From assembly GCA_910579075.1 (NCBI GenBank), contig CAJTSV010000050.1, positions 18,174-26,091 on the forward strand: DNA of 7,918 bases. The letters are read 5' to 3'. This stretch comes from an uncultured Eubacterium sp. (GTDB lineage: Bacteria > Bacillota > Clostridia > Lachnospirales > Lachnospiraceae). Made by a program: the position numbers and the translations under genes. The notes below the pieces were generated by a model, which made no database searches, was not told where the DNA came from, and saw only the letters and a program-made list of their open reading frames with translations. Below, in pieces: positions 1 through 6,335 of this stretch (position 1 is the first letter of the stretch; every line of letters begins with the position of its first letter).

Positions 1-572
1 GATTTTTCCAGGATGCCAATTTTATCCCAAAATTCACCATCTGTATTAACAGGCATATTTAATTTTTTTAAATACTGAACAAAATAAAAAGCTAATTCAT
101 TGCATCCATGTACCGTCACGCCATCAACCTCTGGATAAATCTCCCCAAAGCCTGCTGCACTGCTACATTCTGTAAGCTCATCAAGCATACGAAGTTCACG
201 ATTTGCTTCTTCATCGTTCCATGCAAAACACAGCAACTGATGATTTTTATCTAAAACAGGAAGAAACTCATTTGAACAAATCCGAAAAAACTTTCTTCCG
301 TTTTCCCATACATCTTTATCTAATATTACATAATCTTTGGCAATCCAGACCCTTTTATCTCCATCTAAATTCATGCATCCTAATTTAACAAAATTCTTTG
401 GCACCATTCCAAACAGCGAATTATAAATAATACTCCCGACAAATGTTCCCATTTCATCCAGAACATATATTTTCTCATTCATATGACCATACAAAAAATA
501 ATCTAACATCTGATTCCAGTCTATTTCTTTTTCTGATACACAGCATATTTCTTTATCACAAAACCTTATCAT
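1..572 (-). CDS. Copy 3 of the MIRFCDKE paralogue family, N-terminal part, running off the left edge
   Basis: I translated this by hand: from ATG at 570-572 the minus strand is open for 190 codons to the window edge, with no stop. The protein starts MIRFCDKEICC and follows the N-terminal modules of the two other copies throughout. Shared blocks are NEKIYVLD, YNSLFG, a FLPVLDKN strand, CFAWNDEEANRELRML, and NELAFYF..YL followed by PVNTDGEFWD near the edge. The two 'hydrophobic strand, acidic turn, glycine, hydrophobic strand' blocks (about residues 31-54 and 99-118) resemble the halves of a CBS pair; this is inference from pattern. A good Shine-Dalgarno (GAGGAAAGG) sits 7 nt before the ATG, inside the last codons of copy 2, whose stop is 4 nt upstream, so the copies are probably cotranscribed. 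Whether the Rossmann and sulfotransferase-like modules follow cannot be seen. Function is not known. Confidence 0.85.
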   Translation of the reverse strand, partial: MIRFCDKEICCVSEKEIDWNQMLDYFLYGHMNEKIYVLDEMGTFVGSIIYNSLFGMVPKNFVKLGCMNLDGDKRVWIAKDYVILDKDVWENGRKFFRICSNEFLPVLDKNHQLLCFAWNDEEANRELRMLDELTECSSAAGFGEIYPEVDGVTVHGCNELAFYFVQYLKKLNMPVNTDGEFWDKIGILEK

Positions 573-576
573 GTTT

Positions 577-1029
577 TTACCTTTCCTCTTGAGCTATATT
601 ATCCATAATTTCCTCTCTGCGAGTCAGCCATAGCCACCTGCCTAATAATTTCTGCATCTTTTGTCTAAATTTTTTCCTTTCCAAATCATCTTCTAATTCC
701 AGATATTTTTCAAAGCGAAATTCTTTCGCAAACATATCCCGTAGCTGTACTCTGCTGAAAGCCAAACAACTTGTATAAGGATAACCATTTTTCTTCTGAA
801 ACAAACCCGTTATCAATATAACTCGAAAATAATCAAAAGGTGAAAAATATTTATCATGAATCCAGTATACTGGCGCTAAATCAAATCCTGTTATACTTCC
901 AACAAATTCCTTTTGACCATGCCGTGTCGTTTCAAGCAGATTATCAGACCATTCAATTCCTAATTCTTCACAAACTCGCAAAAGTACTTCTTTGGGATTG
1001 CATTTCAAATCCTCAAATTTTATTGTCAT
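577..1029 (-). CDS. Copy 2 fragment: C-terminal half of the sulfotransferase-like module
   Basis: This 150-codon frame starts MTIKFEDLKCNPKEVLLRVC and continues ELGIEWSDNLLETT, matching copy 1 LVIKFEDLKCRPKEVLMNMC and LGIKWSDTLLETT. In sulfotransferases this is the 'RYEDL..dP...l..l..FLGi.w' region. It ends RREEIMDNIAQEER, like copy 1 RRYEIMEKLKTEHI. The Met lies inside the family alignment and is in frame with the preceding fragment across TAA 1129-1131, so it is not an original start. An AAGGGA sits 8 nt before it and might allow reinitiation. It has neither the P-loop nor the 3'-phosphate motif, so it cannot be a sulfotransferase on its own. Most likely it is the tail of a pseudogene. Confidence 0.6.
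   Translation of the reverse strand: MTIKFEDLKCNPKEVLLRVCEELGIEWSDNLLETTRHGQKEFVGSITGFDLAPVYWIHDKYFSPFDYFRVILITGLFQKKNGYPYTSCLAFSRVQLRDMFAKEFRFEKYLELEDDLERKKFRQKMQKLLGRWLWLTRREEIMDNIAQEER
580..588 (-). promoter_or_regulatory. Ribosome binding site of copy 3
   Basis: The minus strand reads GAGGAAAGG, 7 nt before ATG 572. It overlaps the last codons and the first base region of the stop of copy 2 (Glu-Glu-Arg-stop). It supports the MIRFC start and suggests that copy 3 is still translated although the gene before it is broken. Confidence 0.6.
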
Positions 1030-1128
1030 TTTTATACATCCCTTATAATTCCTTGTTTCATTATGCTTATAAGATAATGCTAATGAAAATATCTGATTAT
1101 TCCAATGGCTAGGCCATCCAATATTTTC

Positions 1129-1671
1129 TTAACTGCTCAGCCCGGAACCTCTTCTTTTAAACTCATCCCGTATCATATTTATAACATATCCCTCTAAAGC
1201 ACACTCCCTGCACAGCCATTCTGCATACTTCTCTAACTGTGGCCTGACAACACTATGCGGTTCCCAATAAATAATCATATCTGAAATATTATCCAGGTTC
1301 CTTCCCCATGCCTCAGCATACGCAATATGCATCATTACGAACAGCTCTTGAGATGTAAATACTTCTTTTTTCCCAAGATATTTTTCCATGCTTTCACTAA
1401 ATCTTCTTCTTTTGTCATCTTCCCATTCTGCCAGCCACTCATAGTGATATCCATACACGCATTCCGCATCATTCAGTTTCCAAATCAAGGATAAAATATT
1501 TTCTGATTTTTCCGTCGATAATCTTATACATAAAGAATAAAAATTTTCACTTATATAACAATATTCCATCATTAATATTTGAGGATGATTGTCCAAGATT
1601 CCCTTGAAAAAAATTGCCACTTTTATATCAATTGAGCCAATCACGATTCTTTTTACTTCTAATTCTGGCAT
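1129..1671 (-). pseudogene. Copy 2 fragment: N-terminal half of the sulfotransferase-like module
   Basis: This 180-codon open stretch aligns with copy 1 from VKKIVLGS to the RRGS block. It contains KRIVIGSIDIKVAIFFKGIL followed by DNHPQILMM, the position of the sulfotransferase P-loop, and IRDEFKRRGSGL, where Arg and Ser are 8 apart as in the 3'-phosphate-binding motif of sulfotransferases. The P-loop is even less canonical than in copy 1: one residue shorter, with no Ser-Gly pair. The stretch ends with TAA at 1129-1131, but the same frame continues with residues alignable to copy 1 up to the next fragment. The Met at 1671 has only a weak upstream GTGAG, so independent translation is doubtful. 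Confidence 0.75.
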
Positions 1672-1725
1672 CTTCTCACTTACAGGAATTAAATTCTTTG
1701 TTCTGAAATATTTATTATTTATCGG

Positions 1726-2028
1726 CTAATCTATAATATCTAGCAGATGTTCCAATTCTGCCTTATTTAAATATTTTTTCTTCATTTCTGTCCGATAAGC
1801 ATAACCATATTCTTTTTCATAATTGCAGCTATATTCAGGAAGCATCAGCAAACATATATCATTCTCACATATTTTCTCTTTATTAATCCACCTTAATCCT
1901 TCTTTTATTTCCTGATAATCGCCAAACATATCATAATACGCGATTCTTTCCCATATCTTTTCATTCTTCAATTTCAGAATCTGTCCCAGTTTAAGGCTAA
2001 GCCAAAAATCCCCAATCAATACTATCAT
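1726..2028 (-). pseudogene. Copy 2 fragment: second Rossmann-like segment
   Basis: This 100-codon open stretch begins MIVLIGDFWLSLKLGQ and matches copy 1 at WKIVLIGDFWLCLKLCRSLE (about residues 380-399). It continues through WINKEKICENDICLLMLPEY, matching copy 1 WIDEDEVSVSDICLLLIPEF. The apparent start Met lies at the edge of a deletion, and no ribosome binding site precedes it. The terminal TAG falls where copy 1 has Tyr in D-Y-P, and the frame continues unchanged beyond it (P-I-N-N-K-Y-F...). It is best read as the middle of a broken gene. Confidence 0.75.
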
Positions 2029-2036
2029 TTTATTTG

Positions 2037-2105
2037 TATATTCATATATCCGTTATCAGGAATTTCTACATAATCCTGTAATAAAAAATAACTCTCATTT
2101 CTTTT
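2037..2105 (-). pseudogene. Frame-shifted 23-codon remnant inside copy 2
   Basis: Between the N-terminal frame and the next open frame, a shifted reading frame encodes K-R-N-E-S-Y-F-L-L-Q-D-Y-V-E-I-P-D-N-G-Y followed by M-N-I. This matches copy 1 residues about 348-370 (KRNESFFLLQDYAEIPDNGY, then LNI). The piece is bounded by the two deletions, is too short and out of frame to be a gene, and shows that copy 2 derives from a full-length gene. Confidence 0.8.
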
Positions 2106-2784
2106 AAATCACAAAGTCTGCTGAGACACTTTCTCTAAATGTGGCCTGTTCCTGAAGCATGCCTGTTCTTCTCTCCCCATCTACCGAATAATTTTTATAT
2201 TCTGGAATTTCCGTTTTCTCCCATGTTCCAAATATATCCCAATATTCTCTATTAACATTAACCGGCACGCCAATTTTTTCCAAATAACGTGCAAAAAAAT
2301 ACGCCAATTCATTCAAACCATTCACTGACACACATTCTGTCTCTGGAAATAGGTCTGTAAAACTCAATGTGTCTTTACATGATGATAATTCGTACAGCAT
2401 TCTTATTTCCCGATTTGCTTCCTCGTCATTCCATGCAAAGCAAAGAAGCTCACGTTTTTTATTTAATACTGGAAGCAAGCCTTCTGAAAAATAAGAAAAA
2501 TATCTTCTTCCATTTTCCCATATTTTATCGTCTAAAATTACACAATCTTTGGAAATCCAAATATCTTTGCCATTTCTTAGGGTTACTCTTTTTTTCTCAA
2601 TTGCAGTTTCTGAATAAGCCCCAAAAAGAGAATTATAATCTATTCTGCCAGTAAAACCTCCTCCCTCATTCAAAATATATATTTTCTCATTCATTCCGTA
2701 ATCTAAAAAATAATCCACCATCTGCTGCCAGTCCATTTCATTTTCTGTCACACAGCATACTTCCTTATCACAAAACCTTATCAT
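2104..2784 (-). CDS. N-terminal module of copy 2, open 226-aa frame (possibly expressed alone)
   Basis: This frame has a strong Shine-Dalgarno (AAGGAG, 10 nt before ATG) and lies 24 nt after the stop of copy 1, so it could be translated. It matches copy 1 from MIRFCDKE to the SVSADF block. Visible blocks are NEKIYILNEGGGFTGRIDYN (about residues 33-52), LLPVLNKKRELLCFAWND (about 103-120), NELAYFFARYLEKIGVPVNV (about 159-178) and EYWDIF just after. The first two resemble CBS-type strand-turn-strand units, which in known CBS proteins bind adenosyl ligands; that assignment is inferred. The end, Val-Ile-stop, is not a natural terminus but the product of a frame-shifting deletion. It is either the translated remnant of a pseudogene or a truncated product kept as a stand-alone module. 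Confidence 0.7.
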   Translation of the reverse strand: MIRFCDKEVCCVTENEMDWQQMVDYFLDYGMNEKIYILNEGGGFTGRIDYNSLFGAYSETAIEKKRVTLRNGKDIWISKDCVILDDKIWENGRRYFSYFSEGLLPVLNKKRELLCFAWNDEEANREIRMLYELSSCKDTLSFTDLFPETECVSVNGLNELAYFFARYLEKIGVPVNVNREYWDIFGTWEKTEIPEYKNYSVDGERRTGMLQEQATFRESVSADFVI

Positions 2785-2794
2785 TTCCTAAAAT

Positions 2795-2800
2795 CTCCTT
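2795..2800 (-). promoter_or_regulatory. Ribosome binding site of copy 2
   Basis: The minus strand reads AAGGAG 10 nt before ATG 2784. The gap between the stop of copy 1 and this ATG is only 24 nt and contains no hairpin that I can see, so copy 2 is probably transcribed with copy 1. The site fixes MIRFC as the family start. Confidence 0.6.
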
Positions 2801-2808
2801 CTTCTATT

Positions 2809-5403
2809 CTATATGTGTTCTGTCTTAAGCTTTTCCATTATTTCATATCTGCGGACTTCCCACAGGCTTTTCTTTAAAACATCCTGTTTCCACTGTTTCA
2901 ATTCCTGTTTTTCTCCTTCATACTGATATTCCAGATTTTTTTCAAACCGAAACTCCTTATCAAACATATCCTGTATTTCTTTTCTGCTGAAATCCAGACT
3001 GCTTATATATGGATATCCATGCTCTTGCTGCCATACTGCAGATGCCAGCATAAGACGAAACCGGTCAAATGCCGAAAAATATTCTTCATATAACCGATAT
3101 ACTGGAGACAAATCAAATCCCATGACATCTCCTTCCCTTGGCATTCCATGCAATGTAGTTTCTAACAATGTATCAGACCATTTAATTCCCAAATTATTGC
3201 ACATATTCATCAATACTTCTTTTGGCCTGCATTTCAAATCTTCAAATTTAATCACAAGCCTATCCCAATTATCATATTCTTTTTTATCCGCATTTAACTC
3301 AGAAAATACATACGAAAAAATATACCTGTTTAAGCATGGCATATTTTGTCCATATCCTTTTACATCTTTTATCGCCGAGCCCCGTCTTATGTAATTATTT
3401 CTAACTATATTTGCAATACATCCCCCCTCTATACCTGTTCTCATAAGCCATACGGCATAGTTCTCAAGCTTTTTCCTGGAAATGAAATGCGGTTCCCAAT
3501 ATATCAGTATCTTTGATACATCTATTTCGTCTTTCGTCCATATTTTAGCATATGCCGCATGAAATAATATAAATAGTTCCTGTGATGAAAATGTTTCTTT
3601 TTCCGATAACATTTCATTTATGCTCTCATCCATAATCTTTCTTTCAGCATCTCCAAAAATATCTTCCACATCTCCATAATAGCAAGCTTCTGCATCATAG
3701 ATTTTCCAAAATAACGCAAGAATATTTTCCTTTTTCTCTAATGCAAGGCGGATACAAATATAAAACAAATTATCATTTAAATAACTGTAGTCCATCATTA
3801 ATATTTCTGGATGACTGTCCAAAATATCCCTGAAAAATATATTTCCACTGTAGCTGAGAATAGAACCCAAAACTATTTTCTTTACTTTTATATCTAATTC
3901 TACTTGATTCACAGGCTCTTTAAAGCCATCCATAAGCAAAATATTCTCCAACGGATAGTCCTGCACATTAAACAAATTATATTTTTCAGCTTTTTTTAAA
4001 TATGTTTGTTTTATTATCTTATGGTATGAATCCTTACTTCCATTCTTTATATCAAAACATCCCGCAAATTCAGGAATCAATAACAGGCAGATATCACTGA
4101 CAGACACCTCATCTTCATCTATCCATGTTATCCTTCCCTGTTTATCTTCATGCTCCTCCAGCACATCGCAATATCCAATCATCCCTTTCATGTTCTTATC
4201 CAGCATTTCAAGGGACCGGCACAATTTCAGGCATAGCCAGAAATCTCCAATTAACACTATTTTCCATTTCTGGCATTTCACTGCATATTTCAAAATATTC
4301 AAATATCCATTATCAGGAATTTCGGCATAGTCCTGTAATAGAAAAAAACTCTCATTCCGTTTATATCCCATATAATGAAACATATCGGTTCCGCCAAAGC
4401 CCCATGCGCTATATCTGCCGCTGGCCGACACAAATACAGGTGACGGAATTTCTTTTAATACTTCTTCCCTGCTTTTTACTTCCTTGCCAAATATCGGTTT
4501 TATCCCAAACTGTATTTTTCCCATCCTCTTTGTATCTTCTTCCATAAAACAGTAAATATCTGCTCCGTGCCCAAGCAGCAAATCATAAGCATTTATGGAA
4601 TCCTCTCCGGTGCCTATCATTACAATCTGTTTTCCCTTTATCTGTCCGATAAATTCTTCGAACCCCATATCTGCATCATTTATCATTCCGCTGATAATAT
4701 TTTCTTCGTAAATCCGGTCAATACATTCAAATTCCGCAGAAACACTCCTGCACAGCCTGTCTTTTTCTCCCTGAAGTCCTGTATTTCCTTCTGCATCTAT
4801 CACAAAATTCATATAATCCGGCACTTCCACACTCGCATTTACATCAAATAAATCCCAAAATTCTCCTGTTACGCGGACAGGCATATCAATTTTTTCCAAA
4901 TACCTCACAAAATAATACGCAAGCTCATGAAAACCGTTTACTGTCACACAGGCAGCCTGTGGATATACGTCCTTAAACGTCCACTGATTTTTACCTCCCC
5001 CCGCTAATTCATCGAGCATACGCAGTTCTCTGTCAGCCTCTTTATCATTCCACGCAAAACAGACCACCTGCCTTTCTTCATTCAGCACCGGCAGCAAGCC
5101 ATCCGGGCAGGAAATAAAATAGTTCCGCCCGTTTTCCAGTACATGTTCATCTAATGTCACATAATCCCTGACAATCCAGACATTCCGGTTCTCTTTCAGG
5201 GTAATCCGTTCCTTTCTGACAGCATTGTCTGGTTCTATTCCAAAAAGCGAATTATAAACAATACTCCCAGCAAATTTCCCATCTGAATCCAAAACATATA
5301 TTTTTTCATTTATGTCCCAGTCCAAAAAATAATCAGACATCAGCTGCCAGTCTATTTCATTTTCTGTAATACAGCATATCTCTTTATCGCAGAACCTAAT
5401 CAT
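2809..5403 (-). CDS. Intact copy 1: large multimodular protein with CBS-like, two Rossmann-like and sulfotransferase-like modules
   Basis: An 864-aa protein, numbered from MIRFC. Residues 1-225: a module with two CBS-like units (KIYVLDSDGKFAGSIVYN near 34-51; LLPVLNEERQVVCFAWND at 103-120) and a HELAYYFVRYLEKIDMPV block near 159. Residues 256-363: a Rossmann-like segment starting KGKQIVMIGTGEDS, with DIYCFMEED and PSPVFVSAS strands, like nucleotide-sugar or PglD-type folds. Residues 380-446: a second such segment (WKIVLIGDFW...DICLLLIPEF). Residues 507-864: sulfotransferase-like, with KKIVLGSILSYSGNIFFRDI then LDSHPEIL (507-535), R668...S676 at the canonical 8-residue spacing, LVIKFEDLKCRPKEVL near 716-731 and LGIKWSD at 738-744. 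The P-loop departs from the usual GSPRSGTT, so 3'-phosphoadenylylsulfate use is uncertain. No signal peptide or membrane segment is seen, so it is probably cytoplasmic. The frame is open to TTG 5475, but homology and a ribosome binding site favour ATG 5403. It begins 68 nt after the Rpn gene. The specific function is unknown; a glycan-modifying role is inferred. Confidence 0.9.
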   Translation of the reverse strand: MIRFCDKEICCITENEIDWQLMSDYFLDWDINEKIYVLDSDGKFAGSIVYNSLFGIEPDNAVRKERITLKENRNVWIVRDYVTLDEHVLENGRNYFISCPDGLLPVLNEERQVVCFAWNDKEADRELRMLDELAGGGKNQWTFKDVYPQAACVTVNGFHELAYYFVRYLEKIDMPVRVTGEFWDLFDVNASVEVPDYMNFVIDAEGNTGLQGEKDRLCRSVSAEFECIDRIYEENIISGMINDADMGFEEFIGQIKGKQIVMIGTGEDSINAYDLLLGHGADIYCFMEEDTKRMGKIQFGIKPIFGKEVKSREEVLKEIPSPVFVSASGRYSAWGFGGTDMFHYMGYKRNESFFLLQDYAEIPDNGYLNILKYAVKCQKWKIVLIGDFWLCLKLCRSLEMLDKNMKGMIGYCDVLEEHEDKQGRITWIDEDEVSVSDICLLLIPEFAGCFDIKNGSKDSYHKIIKQTYLKKAEKYNLFNVQDYPLENILLMDGFKEPVNQVELDIKVKKIVLGSILSYSGNIFFRDILDSHPEILMMDYSYLNDNLFYICIRLALEKKENILALFWKIYDAEACYYGDVEDIFGDAERKIMDESINEMLSEKETFSSQELFILFHAAYAKIWTKDEIDVSKILIYWEPHFISRKKLENYAVWLMRTGIEGGCIANIVRNNYIRRGSAIKDVKGYGQNMPCLNRYIFSYVFSELNADKKEYDNWDRLVIKFEDLKCRPKEVLMNMCNNLGIKWSDTLLETTLHGMPREGDVMGFDLSPVYRLYEEYFSAFDRFRLMLASAVWQQEHGYPYISSLDFSRKEIQDMFDKEFRFEKNLEYQYEGEKQELKQWKQDVLKKSLWEVRRYEIMEKLKTEHI

Positions 5404-5413
5404 CGTCTTATAA

Positions 5414-5421
5414 TCCTTCCC
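5414..5421 (-). promoter_or_regulatory. Ribosome binding site deciding the start of copy 1
   Basis: The minus strand reads GGGAAGGA 10 nt before ATG 5403, the same spacing as in copy 2. Upstream in-frame starts exist (TTG 5475; ATG 5454 with GGGAAAGG only 4 nt before it). They would add 24 or 17 residues that have no counterpart in copies 2 and 3, so ATG 5403 is preferred. Confidence 0.55.
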
Positions 5422-5471
5422 GGCATTTCTGCCCAGTTGCAGCGCTATTCCCATTATACCTTTCCCATACT

Positions 5472-6335
5472 TCAATCATCTACTGATATCCCCTTGTCTG
5501 CTGCCTCTTTCCTCACCATTTCCTCACTTAACTTTAAAATCCTTGCCGTCTGTCTGACACTGCAGGTTGTCTCCAATGCTGTTTTTATCATAACGGCCAT
5601 TCCCTGCTGGATTCCCTGCTGGATTCCCTGCTGGATTCCTTTTTCAATATTTTCCTGGTCTCTCATCAGCAATGTCATATATTCATGCCTCCATTCCCTG
5701 TTCTTTTTTGCTTTCCTGACAGCATCATCAAGCCTTTTCACAAAAGCATCTTCCGATACGCTTCCCGCCACATAATCCAGAAACGCCCTTAAATCCGCGC
5801 TTATATCATCCATCTGGCTTGATGCATTTAAAAAAATTTTTACTGTGCCATCTTCAAGAAAAATATTTTTATCTTCTTTACAGATATTTTCAAATGTATA
5901 CATATGACGCCCTATTCCAAAAACATCTGAAAGACATATAAAAATAATATAGCACGGTTTCAGCTTTTTATAGTGCTCGCCCTTATCTATCAGCTGCAAG
6001 TCAACCATGCCCTGATAATATCTTGCACGCTTTGGCAGTTCCCCCGTATCCGCCACCTGCATTTCAATGTCATAAACCGTACCTTTGCCATCCCTGACGT
6101 ATACATCCATCCGAATACTTTTGGCATCTGCATCAGGACAAATTGTTTTTTGCCCCTCTGGATATTCCACATGGTCTATCTTCAGCCCAGGCAGAATTCT
6201 CTGAAGCAATTCCTTACACAGCTGTGCATCCTGCATGACTTTTCCAAACAAGAAATCATTGGATATGCCAAGCTCCTCCCACACTATATTATCTGATTTC
6301 CTTTTTTCTGATTCCCCCACACTTTTTTCCTCCAC
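5472..6335 (-). CDS. Rpn-family PD-(D/E)XK nuclease / putative transposase-like protein
   Basis: A 287-aa protein of the Rpn/PDDEXK_2 type, often annotated 'Rpn family recombination-promoting nuclease/putative transposase'. Characterised Rpn proteins (E. coli RpnA) are DNA endonucleases that raise RecA-independent recombination. Family features visible here: the ISNDFLFGKVMQD start (24-36), the PD-(D/E)XK core with D77 (RMDVYVRDGKG) and the E91-x-Q93 pair (YDIEMQ), RARYYQGMVD (103-112), the HYKKLKPCYIIFIC strand (121-134), YTFEN, and DGTVKIFLN. Near the C-terminus a GIQQ repeat is followed by a possible helix-turn-helix (SVRQTARILKLSEEMVRKEA, 259-278). The start is GTG 6335, with AGGAAG 5 nt upstream. 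The gene has no inverted repeats or partner transposase, so it is a solitary Rpn gene rather than an insertion sequence. It precedes the tandem array by 68 nt and may share its transcript. Any functional link to the array is unproven, although a recombination-promoting nuclease beside a tandem duplication is suggestive. Confidence 0.92.
   Translation of the reverse strand: MEEKSVGESEKRKSDNIVWEELGISNDFLFGKVMQDAQLCKELLQRILPGLKIDHVEYPEGQKTICPDADAKSIRMDVYVRDGKGTVYDIEMQVADTGELPKRARYYQGMVDLQLIDKGEHYKKLKPCYIIFICLSDVFGIGRHMYTFENICKEDKNIFLEDGTVKIFLNASSQMDDISADLRAFLDYVAGSVSEDAFVKRLDDAVRKAKKNREWRHEYMTLLMRDQENIEKGIQQGIQQGIQQGMAVMIKTALETTCSVRQTARILKLSEEMVRKEAADKGISVDD
5599..5634. repeat. Three perfect 12-bp direct repeats inside the Rpn gene
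   Basis: The unit ATTCCCTGCTGG occurs three times in a row (5599, 5611, 5623), followed by a partial fourth (ATTCCT). On the minus strand it encodes the repeated G-I-Q-Q peptide at about residues 233-245. The unit is a multiple of three, so slippage would change protein length without shifting the frame. Such QQG-type linkers are common and variable in Rpn proteins of clostridia. Confidence 0.9.

Larger units (their letters stand above)
577..2784 (-). pseudogene. Copy 2 of the paralogue family, decayed by two deletions and two nonsense codons
   Basis: Read against intact copy 1, this stretch is one gene broken in four places. From ATG 2784 the N-terminal module is intact up to the SVSADF block. 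There about 359 nt are missing relative to copy 1, which removes most of the first Rossmann-like segment and shifts the frame into a TAA at 2104. A 23-codon piece homologous to copy 1 follows in the shifted frame (2037-2105). A second net loss of 22 nt then restores the frame, since 359 + 22 = 381 nt = 127 codons. After that the sequence stays in one frame from 2028 to 577, interrupted only by TAG at 1726-1728 (aligned with Tyr of copy 1, D-Y-P versus D-stop-P) and TAA at 1129-1131. The C-terminus aligns with copy 1 to its last residues. The deletion sizes come from my hand alignment. Several separate small genes are possible but less likely, because the inner fragments mostly lack ribosome binding sites. 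Confidence 0.85.
1..5403 (-). repeat. Head-to-tail tandem array of three paralogous genes
   Basis: Three successive genes in the same orientation (5403-2809, 2784-577, 572 to the edge) share an N-terminal module, and copies 1 and 2 align over their whole length apart from deletions. DNA similarity is visible near the starts: blocks at 541-572, 2753-2784 and 5372-5403 differ at only a few positions each. Junctions are tight (24 nt and 4 nt). This is the pattern expected from tandem duplication followed by divergence and decay of the middle copy. Amino-acid divergence is substantial, so the duplication is not recent. Confidence 0.8.

Noticed and set aside
577..2028. Programmed stop-codon readthrough or recoding of copy 2
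   Set aside because: The frame is kept across the TAG and the TAA, which drew attention. But the two large deletions, the different stop codons and the lack of a visible recoding signal fit simple decay better.
5599..5640. Short tandem repeat as a CRISPR array or phase-variable switch
   Set aside because: The units are 12 bp with no spacers and lie in frame within a coding region, so slippage would not turn the gene on or off.
5472..6335. Rpn gene as part of an insertion sequence
   Set aside because: No terminal inverted repeats, target duplications or second transposase gene were seen around it.
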